Below are positions 25,395 to 37,328 of a stretch of 64,000 bases of DNA, in pieces. The stretch covers positions 1 through 64,000 of the forward strand of contig NZ_JAGSOI010000002.1 of assembly GCF_023684405.1 (NCBI RefSeq). Direction: 5' to 3'. Origin of the DNA: Methanococcoides seepicolus (lineage in GTDB: Archaea > Halobacteriota > Methanosarcinia > Methanosarcinales > Methanosarcinaceae). How positions within the stretch are numbered: position 1 is the first letter of the stretch; each line of letters starts with the position of its first letter. The notes under the pieces are model-generated. The model was not told the origin of the DNA. It searched no databases and was given only the letters and a program-made list of their open reading frames with translations. A program made the position numbers and the translations under genes.

Positions 25395-25793
25395 TCAGCC
25401 CTGGCTCAGAATATAAAATAGCATTTCCTTGTTCAACTTTCCTTCACGTGAAAGTTTTTCAGCTATAATATCATCTGATATCCCTTCAGATCTCAGAGCA
25501 TTGATCCTTTCAGCAATAGCCGGAGATACAGTATAGTATTCATTGATATCCTTTCTGTGACCCCAGACATCCCCTACAATAAGCTTGATGTTCTGCATAT
25601 CCATGAACATTTCAATTGATTTGGATACAGTACGCCTATATGAAGTCGGTATCTGAATTACCTCGACATCTTTACATCTCTTTACAAGGTTAAAGATATC
25701 TTCATTGGAGGGTCTGAATGCAAGATGGATGATCTTTTCGTTAGTATCAAGTTTTTCAATTTCTTTCCTTTTGCTTACGATTCTAATTTTCAT
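25395..25793 (-). CDS. DUF1699 family protein
   Basis: 132 residues. The pattern KIIHLAFRPSNEDIFNLVKRC, VEVIQIPTSYRRTVSKSIEMF and GDVWGHRKDINEYY is that of DUF1699, a family that as far as I recall is confined to Methanosarcinales. No function is known. The C-terminal third (SEGISDDIIAEKLSREGKL) looks like a small helix-turn-helix, so a regulatory role is possible. It stands alone between cobA and hisD. Confidence 0.8.
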   Translation of the reverse strand: MKIRIVSKRKEIEKLDTNEKIIHLAFRPSNEDIFNLVKRCKDVEVIQIPTSYRRTVSKSIEMFMDMQNIKLIVGDVWGHRKDINEYYTVSPAIAERINALRSEGISDDIIAEKLSREGKLNKEMLFYILSQG

Positions 25794-25949
25794 AGGAACA
25801 CCTCATTATATTCAAACAGTCCTACCAAACTTAATAAATTAATTGATACTAAGTAACCTATTAAATAATTAACGATTGAAACGTTTTTTTAAGTTTGGGC
25901 ATCTCAAATTAGTCCCATGAACCTTCTAATTTGATGCCCTCGAAACTGA

Positions 25950-27230
25950 TCAATCATTGAGGCGAATTTTTACGGAATCGGCATGCGCCTGCAACCCTTC
26001 TTTTTCAGCAAGGGATATTATCGTATCTCCGATGGAGCTTAAGCCTTCCTTCGTTATCTTCTGTATGGTGGAATATTTCAGGAAATGGTGAATATTCAGA
26101 CCGGAATATATCCTGGGATAACCGGCTGTGGGGAGGACGTGGTTCGTACCCGATGCATAATCACCTGCTGCAACCGGAGCATAATTACCGATAAAGATAG
26201 AACCTGCATTCTCGATCCTATCGAGAACTGCATCATCATCTCTAACCATGATCTCAAGGTGTTCCGGTGCAAAATCATTGGATATTCCTATACATTCATC
26301 CATGGAATCCGCAACGAGGATAGCTGCATTCTCAAGAGATTGGTCAACGATCTCCCTGCGTACAGCAATAGCAGCCTGCTTTTTGACCTCGGTGTTAGTC
26401 TGTTCTGCAAGTTCAGATGATGTGGTCACGAGCACGGAAACCGCTTTTGGATCATGCTCTGCCTGTGCGAGAATATCAGATGCTATCATAGCAGCATCTG
26501 CAGAATCATCTGCAATGATAAGCACTTCACTCGGACCTGCCGGGAAATCGATCTCCGCTTTATCCCGGACCATCATCTTGGCAACTGTCACGAACACATT
26601 TCCAGGTCCCACGATCTTATCAACGCTTAATACCGTCTCAGTACCGTAGGCCATTGCAGCGATCGCCTGAACTCCACCGACCTTATAGATATGATCTGCA
26701 CCAGCCACTTTGCCTGCCACGATAGTAAGCGGATTTACCTTTCCATCAGAACCAGGGGGAGTACACATAACGACATTCTTTACTCCTGCGACCTTTGCAG
26801 GGATTATGGTCATGAGTGCAGTGGATGGATAAGAAGCACGACCACCTGGAACATAGGCACCTACCGATGCTATCGGAGTGGCCATCTGACCAAGTTTGAT
26901 CCCAGGAGACGGTTCTATGTACCATGTCTTCTGTGGAAGCTGTGCTGTATGGAAGTTTTTGATGTTCTCCGCTGCAACCTTAAGATGGCTGAGAAGTTCA
27001 GCATCGACCTCTTCCATTGCCTGCTCGATCTCTTCGGAACTGACCTCAATATCATGAATGTCAGCCCTGTCGAACTTCTTAGTATATTCACGCAGGCCTT
27101 CATCGCCTTTCTCCTGCACATCCTTTAGAATTGATGAAACAGTATCAGCAACGTCCATCATATCTCCGGTGCGGCAGAGAAGCTTCTCCATCTCTTCGTC
27201 AGTGACTTCCGATAGGTGTTTATACAGCAT
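25950..27230 (-). CDS. hisD: Histidinol dehydrogenase
   Basis: 426 residues from ATG at 27230 ([16 protein letters not shown]); the frame is open 16 codons further. Family motifs: [72 protein letters not shown] (zinc-binding Gln/His) and FAPEHLEIM. It oxidises L-histidinol to L-histidine in two NAD-dependent steps. Not in a his operon here. Confidence 0.95.
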   Translation of the reverse strand: MLYKHLSEVTDEEMEKLLCRTGDMMDVADTVSSILKDVQEKGDEGLREYTKKFDRADIHDIEVSSEEIEQAMEEVDAELLSHLKVAAENIKNFHTAQLPQKTWYIEPSPGIKLGQMATPIASVGAYVPGGRASYPSTALMTIIPAKVAGVKNVVMCTPPGSDGKVNPLTIVAGKVAGADHIYKVGGVQAIAAMAYGTETVLSVDKIVGPGNVFVTVAKMMVRDKAEIDFPAGPSEVLIIADDSADAAMIASDILAQAEHDPKAVSVLVTTSSELAEQTNTEVKKQAAIAVRREIVDQSLENAAILVADSMDECIGISNDFAPEHLEIMVRDDDAVLDRIENAGSIFIGNYAPVAAGDYASGTNHVLPTAGYPRIYSGLNIHHFLKYSTIQKITKEGLSSIGDTIISLAEKEGLQAHADSVKIRLND

Positions 27231-27312
27231 ATGATCATCTCGTTTTAACCAGTGACAAAAAACAATAACAATTGGCATTTACGAACAGAAACCAAAAATG
27301 GATAGTTCAACA

Positions 27313-29553
27313 TCACTGGAAATCATTGAATGTCTTTTGGTTTTTGTCCAGTATTGTATCTAGAGTATTTGAACTTATAGGTATGCTTTCAAAGTGCTTG
27401 TCCTTGACCCGAACACCGATACCGGACAGTATATTGTAAGCGACCTTAGGCCCGACAAGTTTTGATAATATCGACATGTCAGCACCCTTAAGTTTTGCAA
27501 CCGAAACAAAGCCCGCATTGTACAACTTACGTGCCCGCACACGTCCCACACCCTTTATGCCCACAAGTTCCATGAGATCAAGCCCTGCACCGTAACGTAT
27601 CCTTTTCTCAAGACTGTACGCATGTGAAGAATATTCCACACCCAGCAACTCTGCCAGTTTTGCAGCAGCATGCATCAGCCATTCCGAAGTATCTGCAAGG
27701 GCATGAATATCCCCTTCCCCCACATTGAAATGCCGGGTGATGTCCTCAGCAGATACCTCGGAGACCCACTCTTCAAGAAGCATGGCGGTCTTCACCTCAC
27801 CCATGAACCATTCATAATCGGTCTCCTTGAACTGATTAGGAATATCATGGAATTCATCATTATGAGCCACGATATAGTCGTTCACTATCGTATAATCGGT
27901 ATTACGAAGGTAGAGCTGCCTCATGTCCGGAGTACTGCAAACAAGATGCAGAAGGGTCATGTCTGTCACTTTGACAGCATCCTTACCCGCATCCCTGAAA
28001 CCATCGACTATCTTTGAACCTGAAAGCGGGTCTATATAGAGCATGGATATCAGACCGCCAAGCCGAGTACCTCTTAAGAGCAGCTTACTTGCATCTTCGA
28101 TATCCTCGGTTTCACTCACCATGTCATTATCGATGAGGAATTCCAGACAGTCATTGATGACCTCTTCCAGCATCCATGCATCCTGCTGGTAAGCGAAGAA
28201 AGTAGCTCCAAAAAAATCGAACAACTCCTGCCTCGTGGAAGCAAAACCGTTCACGATTGTGGACAGCACATGTGTTCGCAGTGCGTTCTCTGTCCCGAGC
28301 TTCGACCATATATCTTCCGCATCAGCTTCAACATAGTTCTCCATAAGCTGTGCAAACTCGTCATATGTCTTCGCGATAAGAACCGACTCCCCATACGGAT
28401 CGAGATGAGGCCGACCTGCTCGTCCTGCCATCTGTTTATATTCGAGTACCGGGATCGGCTGCATACCAAAATTGGAATCGAACCTGCGATAGCTCCTGAT
28501 TATAACACGTCTTGCAGGCAGGTTCAACCCCGCTGCCAATGTAGGTGTGCTGGAAATAAGCTTGATGAGGTTTTGCCTGAATCCATTTTCCACAAGCTTC
28601 CTGTGGCTCGAGTTTAAGCCCGCATGATGAAAAGCAACACCCTTGCGAATGCAATTGCCAAGTACGATGGCAGTGTCGGTCTCACCTGTGGACTCCACCT
28701 CATCAGCTATCCCTGCCAGCTTGATCTTTGCATCATTATCGAGAATTTTCGCAACCTTTGAAGATGCGGTCTTTGCAAACCCCGCACAATTTCGCCTGCT
28801 GCTTTCAAAAACAAGACACTGCCCTTCTGCTCTGATAGTATCCAGAACAAGGTTCACAGCATCGTCCTTGTCGAGCCGGTCTATTTTCTTCTGGCTTCCA
28901 GGGAAGTTGATGGCTTCTCCGAAGAACACACCTTCATGAAGGTCAGTAGGTCTCCATTCGCTAAGCACAAGACCCGCACCGAGCCAGTCTGCCATCTCCC
29001 GTGCATTCCCTACGGTGGCAGAAAGTGCCAGTACCTGTGCATTAGGATTCAAGCGCATCAGTTTAGTGATCGTGACCTCCAGAGTAGGTCCGCGGTTCTT
29101 AGAATCCAGCAGGTGTATTTCATCAACAACAACAGTGGTGATCTCATCCATCCATGAAGTGCCATTGCGAAGAAGGGAATCGGTCTTTTCAGATGTGGCA
29201 ACGATGATATCGTTAGCTCCCAGCCAGTCAGCCCTTGAATCCAGATCCCCCGTAGAGATACCAACCTTGATACCAAAAGGTGCAAGTTCCCTGAAACGCT
29301 CGAACTTTTCAGAGGCCAATGCACGAAGAGGAACGATATAGAGAGCTTTACCGCCTTCACGAATAGCCTTTATCATTGCAAGTTCCGCAAGGAGCGTCTT
29401 ACCTGAAGCTGTGGGTATGGCGGCAAGGAGATTCTTCTTTTCAAGTAGACCCATCTCTATTGCTTCAGCCTGAGGAGGATACAGTTCCTTAATGCCGGAA
29501 TCCTCATAAAATCCAATAATATCCTCTGGAATGTCAAGCTCTCGTATCATCAT
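27313..29553 (-). CDS. hel308: Hel308/Hjm-type superfamily 2 DNA helicase
   Basis: 746 residues. Q-motif region [10 protein letters not shown], Walker [17 protein letters not shown] (~45-60), motif [10 protein letters not shown], motif [12 protein letters not shown], motif IV-VI with [22 protein letters not shown] and [10 protein letters not shown]. The C-terminal part contains the winged helix, ratchet domain and helix-hairpin-helix ([22 protein letters not shown]), as in archaeal Hel308. It unwinds lagging strands at stalled forks and acts in recombination repair. Monocistronic. Confidence 0.94.
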   Translation of the reverse strand: MMIRELDIPEDIIGFYEDSGIKELYPPQAEAIEMGLLEKKNLLAAIPTASGKTLLAELAMIKAIREGGKALYIVPLRALASEKFERFRELAPFGIKVGISTGDLDSRADWLGANDIIVATSEKTDSLLRNGTSWMDEITTVVVDEIHLLDSKNRGPTLEVTITKLMRLNPNAQVLALSATVGNAREMADWLGAGLVLSEWRPTDLHEGVFFGEAINFPGSQKKIDRLDKDDAVNLVLDTIRAEGQCLVFESSRRNCAGFAKTASSKVAKILDNDAKIKLAGIADEVESTGETDTAIVLGNCIRKGVAFHHAGLNSSHRKLVENGFRQNLIKLISSTPTLAAGLNLPARRVIIRSYRRFDSNFGMQPIPVLEYKQMAGRAGRPHLDPYGESVLIAKTYDEFAQLMENYVEADAEDIWSKLGTENALRTHVLSTIVNGFASTRQELFDFFGATFFAYQQDAWMLEEVINDCLEFLIDNDMVSETEDIEDASKLLLRGTRLGGLISMLYIDPLSGSKIVDGFRDAGKDAVKVTDMTLLHLVCSTPDMRQLYLRNTDYTIVNDYIVAHNDEFHDIPNQFKETDYEWFMGEVKTAMLLEEWVSEVSAEDITRHFNVGEGDIHALADTSEWLMHAAAKLAELLGVEYSSHAYSLEKRIRYGAGLDLMELVGIKGVGRVRARKLYNAGFVSVAKLKGADMSILSKLVGPKVAYNILSGIGVRVKDKHFESIPISSNTLDTILDKNQKTFNDFQ

Positions 29554-29797
29554 GGAAAATTCACATCACTGTTAGAACATTTGATTCAGTATTGTATAAG
29601 TAATTTCTTAAAAACTGGTGATAGCTGCTATATCTTCAATTGAATCGAAGATATAAAAGCATAGGTTCTACTATTCTGTATCCACCTGTTACAAAAAATA
29701 AATGTATTCGAACTGCCCTAAAATATGACAAATACATTAACCAGTATGCATCCAAAACTGACCTCAATATTAAGATCAGCTTAAGCGAAGACAATAT

Positions 29798-30319
29798 TCA
29801 TTCAAATGTTACAGGTTCATCGTCTATCAAAAGTTGTTTTATTACAGGAGAACATCCCGGACCAACTGAAACGACCACGGATGTGTTTTCGATCTGTTTC
29901 TGTATAGGTATGCCCTCCCCCTCCGGTACAAAGTAACTTTCGATTCCCCACCTGACATTCATAATGTTGCCATTGGGCCATCTGATCGTTCCTTTCATAC
30001 AGACCTCTTCACCATTGGTATCGGGTTTTGTATGGCTTACTGAATCGATAGTCCAATATTTCTCTTTTTCAGAAAGGATAGCATATATTGGCTCCCCTGC
30101 CACAAAATCATGATCATACGGAATTATATCCAGATCGATCGTTGAAATTTCATAGTTCAGGGTAACGTAATCTCCTCGGAATATATCCCTCGGGTCTACG
30201 GGTTCGGTCTTTAGTAAAATATCTTTGCCTAAACTTAGTGTGACCGCTTTAGGCAGGAATATCAATGAGATGATGATCAGTGAATAAGCCATAAGCAAAA
30301 GAAATCTCTTCGAATTCAT
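29798..30319 (-). CDS. GDYXXLXY-family membrane-anchored protein
   Basis: 173 residues with one N-terminal membrane segment (about 6-27) and the hallmark RGDYVTLNYE (48-57) after EPVDPRDIF. The rest is a predicted outside-facing beta-rich domain. This family is commonly encoded next to DUF2157 membrane proteins, as here, where its ATG overlaps the stop of the upstream gene (ATGA). Function unknown; a stress or envelope role is a guess. Confidence 0.8.
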   Translation of the reverse strand: MNSKRFLLLMAYSLIIISLIFLPKAVTLSLGKDILLKTEPVDPRDIFRGDYVTLNYEISTIDLDIIPYDHDFVAGEPIYAILSEKEKYWTIDSVSHTKPDTNGEEVCMKGTIRWPNGNIMNVRWGIESYFVPEGEGIPIQKQIENTSVVVSVGPGCSPVIKQLLIDDEPVTFE

Positions 30320-31602
30320 ATTACATTGTCCCCTTTGATCTCGTTTATGATCGATCGTCTCTTATCTTCCAGATACCACCCCAGAATTACGAGAATGATC
30401 CCTCCGGCAATGAAGGCAAGAGATCTGGGCAACAACTCGTAAAGCGTTGTAAAATACAGATTCAAAACACCCAACACAAAAAAACCCATCCCGATATTGA
30501 CAAAGGGTACTGTGGCTTTATAATATCCGATAAGGATGCTGCCAATGGATAGTACGAAAAAGATCAGATTAAATGCTATGAATAATATTGTAGCTGTTTT
30601 TGGGTCCATTTCCATGTAAGTATGACCAGATTTCACAATTGGTGTGGTCAATGCATCTATGAAGAAAGTTAACGACCATGTGCCTATCCAGCCTAAAAAT
30701 GCAATTGCAAGTACAATGACTTCGTATTTTGTGCTTTTGATCTTACGGTACATTGAAACATTCGATGCTAAAAAGATAAGGGACGTTATCATGAATATCA
30801 GGAAAAGCATCTGGACCTGCCAGTTGATTGGGGTGAATCGGGTCAATATGAACCTATATGGTATTTCTAAACTGAAGTAAAAATATGAAGCCAGGATGAA
30901 GAATAGACCAAAACCCTGATGGATCAGCCTGAAATTTGCATATTTTTCAAATTTCATGTGCAGTTGCCCAAATCCATAGAGATTGATACCAAATAAAAGG
31001 TATAACATGAATATCTCGAAGCTGCTCAGTAGCAGGTCCCGGGTCTGTGAGATATAGAACATTGTCCAAAGAGCAAATGTGAAAATATTCAATGACAGGA
31101 TGCTTGACGATCTGAAAGCATAACCAAAAGGAAGTATGGCCAGGAACCATACCAGTATAAGCCAATGCTCATTCGCATTCACATGAAAGATCTGGGCAAT
31201 CAGGAATATTGTTACACCCACGAACAATGAACCAAGGAAAAGCATTGCATCACCCATTTCAGGGTGTGTTTTCCTATTAAATTTCAAATTCCAGCCAGCG
31301 AAGTAAGTGGCATATGTGGTACCAACCAAGAGTATCATTTTTACAACAGTAGGGATCTTTTGCCAGTTCGAGGCAACAAACAGTATCGCCCCAATACCGA
31401 TCAGAAAGGCACCCAATATTGAAACGACTGTAATGAGCTTGGATGGATTTTTATTCAGACTGATCTTTTCAGTTCCAGAAGGCGCCTTGGCCAGCCCATA
31501 TCTCGACAAGATAAGCTTTGCCTGATGATCGTCAACGATTCCATCCCTGCTCCAATCCTCGACCTCTTCTCGAAGCCAGGTCTTATGCTCATTATCCCCC
31601 AT
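30316..31602 (-). CDS. DUF2157 multi-spanning membrane protein
   Basis: 428 residues. The soluble N-terminus (1-60, WLREEVEDWSRDGIVDDHQ) is the DUF2157 start, followed by about twelve hydrophobic segments. LILFVASNWQKIP (IGAILFVASNWQKI) is the family signature at the end of the first membrane helix. Overlaps the GDYXXLXY gene downstream by four bases, the usual pairing. No transport or enzyme function is known. Confidence 0.8.
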   Translation of the reverse strand: MGDNEHKTWLREEVEDWSRDGIVDDHQAKLILSRYGLAKAPSGTEKISLNKNPSKLITVVSILGAFLIGIGAILFVASNWQKIPTVVKMILLVGTTYATYFAGWNLKFNRKTHPEMGDAMLFLGSLFVGVTIFLIAQIFHVNANEHWLILVWFLAILPFGYAFRSSSILSLNIFTFALWTMFYISQTRDLLLSSFEIFMLYLLFGINLYGFGQLHMKFEKYANFRLIHQGFGLFFILASYFYFSLEIPYRFILTRFTPINWQVQMLFLIFMITSLIFLASNVSMYRKIKSTKYEVIVLAIAFLGWIGTWSLTFFIDALTTPIVKSGHTYMEMDPKTATILFIAFNLIFFVLSIGSILIGYYKATVPFVNIGMGFFVLGVLNLYFTTLYELLPRSLAFIAGGIILVILGWYLEDKRRSIINEIKGDNVI

Positions 31603-31797
31603 AATGAGGATATTAAAGAATTTAAGAGTATTTAATGTTTTTGTTACGATGTTATGATAAATAAAGAAAAATGATCAAGATCAAGATATCTTGCCATAAA
31701 AAGATCGATACGGGAACAACAAAGTAAACAAAAAAATAGAAGAGAGTAAAATAAAATAGAAAGTAAGAAAATACAGCTGTTAAGCCGCTTTCCCGGA

Positions 31798-33102
31798 TCA
31801 TTCGTTGCTCAGTTCACCACTGAAATACTTGTCGTAAGAATACATATCGAAGTGACCGTGTCCGCTAAGGCAGAACAGAATGGTCTTCTCTTCTCCGGTC
31901 TGCTTGCACTTGAGAGCCTCATCGATAGCGCATTTGATAGCGTGGTTGGACTCTGGTGCAGGTGGAATACCTTCGCTGCGGGCGAACATAACACCTGCTT
32001 CGAAAACCTCTACCTGATGATAGCTGGTAGCTTCCATAAGATTATCTGCGGTCAACTGGCTGATTATAGGTGAGCAGCCGTGGTATCTTAAGCCCCCTGC
32101 ATGGATGGCAGGTGGCATGAAATCGTATCCGAGTGAATACATCTTAAGGAGGGGGGTCAGTTTTGCCATGTCACCATAGTCATACTGGAACTTGCCGTCA
32201 CAAAGGGTTGGACAGGCAGAAGGTTCCACAGCAATGATACGTGGATCATGGGTGCCCTCGATCTTATCCCTCATGTATGGAAGGCTGATACCTGCAAGGT
32301 TACTTCCGCCACCACAGCAACCGATGACTATATCAGGATATTCCTCGACCTTATCTAGCTGTTTCTGGGCTTCAAGACCTATAACTGTCTGATGTAGCAT
32401 GACATGGTTGAGCACACTGCCAAGGGCATATTTGGTATTGTCGTGCTTCACAGCATCCTCTACAGCTTCTCCAATAGCAATACCAAGACTGCCTGCAGTG
32501 TCCGGATATTTTTCAAGCATGTGACGTCCGAACTCAGTATCAGGACTTGGCGAAGGTACTACCTTTGCACCCCAGAGATTGATCAGGGATTTACGGTATG
32601 GTTTCTGCTCGAAGCTTGAGCGTACCATGTAGACCTTACATTCGATATCAAAATAATTACAGCTAAGTGAAAGTGCACTGCCCCACTGACCAGCTCCGGT
32701 CTCGGTGGTTATCCTCTCTGTGCCTTCCTTCATATTATAGTAAGCCTGTGCAACAGAAGTATTTGGTTTGTGACTGCCTGCAGGACTGACGCCCTCATAC
32801 TTGTAGTAGATCTTTGCAGGTGTGTCAAGCAATTTTTCAAGCCTGTGTGCGCGGAATAGAGGAGCAGGTCTCCAGAGCTTGTATATTTCAAGAACCTCTT
32901 CCGGAATATCAATGTATTTCTCACTGCTCATTTCCTGTTTGATGAGCTCCATAGGGAAAAGAGGAGCAAGGTCCTCTGGTGCCAGTGGCTCATTATTTGC
33001 AGGATTAAGTGGAGGAGCCAATGGAGTGGGCATATCCGGAAGGATATTATACCATTTTTTTGGCATCTCGTTTTCATCAAGTAGGATCTTAGTAGGTTCC
33101 AT
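31798..33102 (-). CDS. trpB2: Tryptophan synthase beta chain, TrpB2 type
   Basis: 434 residues, longer than TrpB1 as is usual for TrpB2. PLP-lysine motif [15 protein letters not shown] (~105-119), then [16 protein letters not shown] and the phosphate loop [11 protein letters not shown] (~235). The family makes tryptophan from indole and serine but binds TrpA weakly; in archaea it is often a stand-alone indole-salvage enzyme. No other trp gene lies near, supporting that reading. iorAB, which handles indolepyruvate, is 18 kb away. Confidence 0.92.
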   Translation of the reverse strand: MEPTKILLDENEMPKKWYNILPDMPTPLAPPLNPANNEPLAPEDLAPLFPMELIKQEMSSEKYIDIPEEVLEIYKLWRPAPLFRAHRLEKLLDTPAKIYYKYEGVSPAGSHKPNTSVAQAYYNMKEGTERITTETGAGQWGSALSLSCNYFDIECKVYMVRSSFEQKPYRKSLINLWGAKVVPSPSPDTEFGRHMLEKYPDTAGSLGIAIGEAVEDAVKHDNTKYALGSVLNHVMLHQTVIGLEAQKQLDKVEEYPDIVIGCCGGGSNLAGISLPYMRDKIEGTHDPRIIAVEPSACPTLCDGKFQYDYGDMAKLTPLLKMYSLGYDFMPPAIHAGGLRYHGCSPIISQLTADNLMEATSYHQVEVFEAGVMFARSEGIPPAPESNHAIKCAIDEALKCKQTGEEKTILFCLSGHGHFDMYSYDKYFSGELSNE

Positions 33103-33286
33103 AGATATTCCTCATATAATGCACAAATAAGTACTATGATGTAGTTTAAATTATGATATATAGATGTTGTGTTCTGAGTTGAATCAATAGCTACAACTTA
33201 CAAAATAAAACAAAATTACCCATGGATGCTCTGCTTCCTCCAACTCCAGAAGTTAAAAACATCCGAGCGCTTCAACCATTTAAGCC

Positions 33287-33856
33287 TTAGGGTTTGCATC
33301 CAAGTGAGACACGCTCTTCCGGAATCAGTTCGAGGTAGAAATCGATTATTTGCAGGTCATTGAAATTCTTATTATGTAAAGCATCAAAGAACCTGTCAAG
33401 AACGTAGATGGTCTTCTTTTCAATTGGGTTTGAGGACAAAAGCGCTTCAGCTTCCTTAACAAGACCTATCTTCTTTAAACTTGTAGCTATACATTCGATC
33501 GTGTTCCTGTCGTGCTTGATAAATTCTTGTCTGATATGATCAAGGTCGACATATCCAGATGAAATTGACAAGTTCATACTTTCCGGCTTATCTCTTTCCA
33601 GTTCCCTGCAATCCCTTGCAGTTATATCGGAATAGAGATTGTTGTACCTACAGGTCAGATCTTTGTGTTTTTCAAGATACCAGGACCAGAAACCATTGGT
33701 GACCTGATGATCAGCAGCATACCTATGGTCATCTAGTTGCCTTGTCTTCGCATTCTCAACAAGCCACTCCTTACGCCACATGTTAAATTCTTCTTTAGAA
33801 GACGCAGAGCTCAAACTGAAAATATGATGCCCCATAGAACCATTCGCATCCATCAT
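33287..33856 (-). CDS. Hypothetical protein, unrecognised
   Basis: 189 residues if it starts at the ATG at 33856 (MMDANGSMGHHIF); the frame runs 32 codons further to 33952 but those residues are Cys-rich and unlike a coding start. The product is soluble, aromatic- and charge-rich (MWRKEWLVENAKTRQLDDHR, FWSWYLEKH) with a helical C-terminal half. No membrane segment, signal or known motif is seen. It lies alone between trpB2 and hmgA on AT-rich flanks. Confidence 0.55.
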   Translation of the reverse strand: MMDANGSMGHHIFSLSSASSKEEFNMWRKEWLVENAKTRQLDDHRYAADHQVTNGFWSWYLEKHKDLTCRYNNLYSDITARDCRELERDKPESMNLSISSGYVDLDHIRQEFIKHDRNTIECIATSLKKIGLVKEAEALLSSNPIEKKTIYVLDRFFDALHNKNFNDLQIIDFYLELIPEERVSLGCKP

Positions 33857-34307
33857 ACAATAACACCCATTTAAACACGTTTTCAAATTGTTGAATATGA
33901 TACAAAAATAACAGGTAATACCATTCCTGACCGACACACAATAATCATTCAAAAATATATGAGTCCCCGAGATTTCATCAATATCATATATATGATAACC
34001 ATAAAATAAGTGGCATTTTTGTATTTAAGTTTATCTACAAGAATTTAGATAGTAATCATCATCATGAGGATGAATCCACAGCCCATATCCGTATTTATAA
34101 TAGATCGGAATAAAAATGCCAAGACGTATAAAGATATCATTTGTAATATATTAATATATAAATGCCACCAACACATATAAGCAGGAAGCACCATAATGGA
34201 TTCAGATAATACTTGTTCATCGAAAATTTTTGACCAGGTTCAATACCACTCGATAATTCATCACACTATTGATACATTCTAAAAAAATAATATTGCAGGG
34301 AACACTA
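33857..34307. other. Leader region upstream of hmgA
   Basis: A TATA-like box (aatatataaat, 34152-34162) precedes AGGAAG (34183-34188) and an ATG at 34196 that opens a 28-codon frame (MDSDNTCSSKIFDQVQYHS...) ending at 34282, 25 bases before the hmgA start. It may be a leader peptide. Bases 33960-34140 hold nothing recognised apart from a second AT-rich box. Confidence 0.35.
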
Positions 34308-35552
34308 ATGGCATCAAAAACCGAAACCACAATGAAAGAAGATGAATTGCTTGAAAAGGTCGTCTCAGGAGAAATGCCACTCCGGAAAATAGATGCATAT
34401 ACAGACACTGATACAGCTGTGAGGGTTCGAAAATGTGCCATTGAGAAGATGAATGGAATTAAGTTCGAACACATACAAAACTATACGATCGATGCTGAAG
34501 CAGCCACCAAACGCAACATCGAGAACATGATAGGCACCATACAGATCCCGCTTGGTGTTGCAGGTGCTATAAAAGTGAATGGAGAATATGCCAACGGAGA
34601 CTTCACGCTTCCCCTTGCAACCACTGAAGGAGCACTCGTGGCAAGCGTCAACCGTGGATGTACAGTAATTACAGCTTCAGGCGGTTCAAATGTAAGGATA
34701 TTCCAGGACCTCATGACCCGTGCCCCGGTATTCAAACTGGAGAATGTGAACAAGGTAAAGGACTTTGTGGATTGGGTCAAAGAACCGGAAACTTTCACAA
34801 ATATGAAAGAGAAAGCAGGCGAAACCACACGTTTCGGAGAACTGCTCAGTGTAGATTCATTCATCACAGGGAATACTGTATTCCTAAGGTTTGCCTATGA
34901 CACCAAGGACGCAATGGGAATGAACATGGTAACCATTGCCACCGATGCTGTGCTCAACTTTATCTCAGAAGAATTCGGAGCTTACCCGATCTCACTTTCA
35001 GGCAACATGTGCACCGACAAAAAACCGGCTGCCATCAACAATATACTTGGCAGGGGAAAAACCGTTGCTGCAGACGTTACAATTCCAAAGGAGATCGTGG
35101 AGAAGAAACTGAAGACCACCCCGAAGATGATGGAAGAGGTCAATTACAGGAAAAATCTCCTGGGTTCAGCAAGGGCAGGTGCATTGGGATTCAATGCCCA
35201 TGCAGCAAACATTATCGTAGCACTCTATCTGGCATGTGGTCAGGATGCTGCCCATGTTGTAGAGGGAAGTAGTGCCATAACAACAATGGAAGTAAATGAG
35301 AACGGAGACCTTTACTGTGCAGTCACCCTCCCGTCAATACAGGTAGGAACTGTTGGAGGCGGAACAGGCATAGCCACCCAGAGAGACTGCCTTAACCTGC
35401 TGGGAGTTGCAGGAGCAGGAGAGGTGCCCGGGCATAATTCGAAGAAACTGGCAGAGATAATCGCCGCTGCGGTCCTTGCAGGTGAAATATCACTGATAGG
35501 AGCACAAGCTGCCGGACATCTGGCAAAAGCACACGCAGAGCTGGGGCGTTAA
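34308..35552 (+). CDS. hmgA: 3-hydroxy-3-methylglutaryl-CoA reductase (class I)
   Basis: 414 residues from ATG 34308 (MASKTETTMKEDELLEK) with AGGG upstream. Motifs of class I reductases: IPLGVAGAIKVNG, LATTEGALVASVNRGCTVI (catalytic Glu), DAMGMNMVT (NADPH binding, ~190), DKKPAAINNILGRGK (catalytic Lys), GFNAHAANI (His) and GGGTGIATQ. It commits carbon to mevalonate and archaeal isoprenoid lipids. Its terminator is shared with the convergent ligase gene. Confidence 0.95.
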   Translation: MASKTETTMKEDELLEKVVSGEMPLRKIDAYTDTDTAVRVRKCAIEKMNGIKFEHIQNYTIDAEAATKRNIENMIGTIQIPLGVAGAIKVNGEYANGDFTLPLATTEGALVASVNRGCTVITASGGSNVRIFQDLMTRAPVFKLENVNKVKDFVDWVKEPETFTNMKEKAGETTRFGELLSVDSFITGNTVFLRFAYDTKDAMGMNMVTIATDAVLNFISEEFGAYPISLSGNMCTDKKPAAINNILGRGKTVAADVTIPKEIVEKKLKTTPKMMEEVNYRKNLLGSARAGALGFNAHAANIIVALYLACGQDAAHVVEGSSAITTMEVNENGDLYCAVTLPSIQVGTVGGGTGIATQRDCLNLLGVAGAGEVPGHNSKKLAEIIAAAVLAGEISLIGAQAAGHLAKAHAELGR

Positions 35553-35571
35553 TTCAGCTTAACTTTTTACA

Positions 35572-35607
35572 GAGGGCACATCCTTTTTAAAAAAAGGATT
35601 TACCCTC
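35572..35607. terminator. Bidirectional terminator between hmgA and lig
   Basis: atccttttt (35580-35588) pairs with aaaaaggat (35591-35599), enclosed by gaggg (35572-35576) and ccctc (35603-35607). The A/T arms provide a T-run on both strands, serving both convergent genes; the right arm overlaps the ligase stop codon. Confidence 0.7.
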
Positions 35608-37285
35608 TTTGTGATAAATAGATGCTCTCGATACGATCTATCGTTTCAGCCTCTTCCGGAGATTTATCTCCCCTCACACTTACAAGCCGGGGAAAACGGA
35701 GAGCATATCCTGAACCATAGTTCGTACTTTTCTGGATCTCCTCAAATTTGATCTCGAACACCACATCAGGTTTAAGCTCGATCTCCCGACCCGATTCACC
35801 AACAATAAGCTCGGAGAAGGTCTCAGTGAGTTCAGCAAGCTGTTCATCTGAAAAACCTGTAGCCACTTTGCCGATAGGAAGGAATGTTCCAGCTTCCGGG
35901 TCAAGACATGCCAGGGCATAAGAGCCGATAAGATTTGCACGCTTCCCATAACCCCATTCCGCACCAATGACAACGAGGTCGAGTGTCTCCATGACAGACT
36001 TCATCTTGAGCCAGTTCTTACCCCGCTTACCGGGAGAATACGGAGCTTCCGGGTTCTTGAGCATGACCCCTTCGTGTCCACCGTCCAACGCATCAGTATA
36101 GATCTTGTTCACTTCGTCCTCAACATCTGTAAGGACATGCTTATGCACCTTGATGCTATCACAATTCTCCACACATGAGACCAGTTGTTCCTTTCTTTTC
36201 AAAAAGGACTGGTCCATCAATACATCTCCATTAAGATAGAGGATCTCGAAAAGGTACAACGTAAGAGGGAACTTACGAACCATTGCCTCAACATCATACT
36301 TTCTCCTGAAGCGTTTGAGTATGTCCTGGAAGGCACGAGGGGCTCCATACTCATCGACCGCTACAGCCTCCCCTTCCAGAATAGCGGAATCCGCCTTCAC
36401 ATGGAGCTTCACTGCCTCAACGATATCCGGCAGAGATAATGTCACATTCTCAAGCTTTCTCGAAAAGATGTTGACCGAATCCCCATTCTTATGAATTTGA
36501 ACCCTTGCGCCATCGAACTTCCACTCGACAGCCAGCTTACCAAGGTCCTTAATAGCCGTCTCGATGCTCGGAGTAACCTGTGCCAGCATCATCTTTATCG
36601 GACGGTCAAGCTCCACCCTGAGCTTTGATATCTCCTCAATACCACCCTCTTTTGCAGCAACTGCCACAAGACCCAGGTCGTTGGTCACCATAAAACCACG
36701 TTCAATTTCCCCTGCCGGAACATCGAAAGCCCTAGAGATAGCATCACGAACGATCCCTTCACCGACACCAATACGAAGGTCCTCGATCGCCAGTCGGGCA
36801 AGATAACGTGCTTCTTCAGAGCTGGATGAATTGAAAAGGAATTGCAGGTTCCTCATCTTATTACTCTGTGAACCTGAGCCTGAAGATCTGGAAATATCAA
36901 GGAAACGACCAAAGACATCCATTATAGAGATGGAAGGTTCCTCACCCATGAATGCAGAGAACGTAGACTGGTTCTTTTTCTTTTTACCAAGTGCCGCTAC
37001 CGCTGTCTCGCCTATATCGCCGGTGGAACGGACAAGGTCCTCAATATCTTTCAGGGAAAGACCGGATGATCTCGAAAGGGCACCATACAAAAGGCTCGTA
37101 CCCACACCAAGCTGTTCAACACTCCATGCAGGAAAAACATCCCCCATCACAAAATGGGTCACGACAGGAAGTTCCTCCGCCGACACCGACTTTAACATAT
37201 CCGAAACAACATCGGTTATCTCCAGTGAACTTGAGATATGTTCGATATGTTTACAAACGTCAGCGAATTCCTTGAAATCGGTCAT
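35600..37285 (-). CDS. lig: ATP-dependent DNA ligase
   Basis: 561 residues, standard archaeal length. N-terminal DNA-binding domain (1-220), nucleotidyl-transfer motif [16 protein letters not shown] (Lys near 252), [11 protein letters not shown] (motif III region), HEGVMLKNP (motif IV), and the OB-domain end with [15 protein letters not shown] and [11 protein letters not shown]. Joins nicks during replication and repair using ATP. Its start lies 43 bases after the hom stop, probably one transcript with ACT-hom. Confidence 0.95.
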   Translation of the reverse strand: MTDFKEFADVCKHIEHISSSLEITDVVSDMLKSVSAEELPVVTHFVMGDVFPAWSVEQLGVGTSLLYGALSRSSGLSLKDIEDLVRSTGDIGETAVAALGKKKKNQSTFSAFMGEEPSISIMDVFGRFLDISRSSGSGSQSNKMRNLQFLFNSSSSEEARYLARLAIEDLRIGVGEGIVRDAISRAFDVPAGEIERGFMVTNDLGLVAVAAKEGGIEEISKLRVELDRPIKMMLAQVTPSIETAIKDLGKLAVEWKFDGARVQIHKNGDSVNIFSRKLENVTLSLPDIVEAVKLHVKADSAILEGEAVAVDEYGAPRAFQDILKRFRRKYDVEAMVRKFPLTLYLFEILYLNGDVLMDQSFLKRKEQLVSCVENCDSIKVHKHVLTDVEDEVNKIYTDALDGGHEGVMLKNPEAPYSPGKRGKNWLKMKSVMETLDLVVIGAEWGYGKRANLIGSYALACLDPEAGTFLPIGKVATGFSDEQLAELTETFSELIVGESGREIELKPDVVFEIKFEEIQKSTNYGSGYALRFPRLVSVRGDKSPEEAETIDRIESIYLSQRG

Positions 37286-37328
37286 GTATAGATATTCCTG
37301 TCGTTCCCATCAGGTAACCAGATAGCCA

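Noticed and set aside
29640-29936. 98-codon plus-strand frame near 29.7 kb
   Set aside because: Half of it overlaps the GDYXXLXY gene on the other strand and the rest is spacer; no motif.
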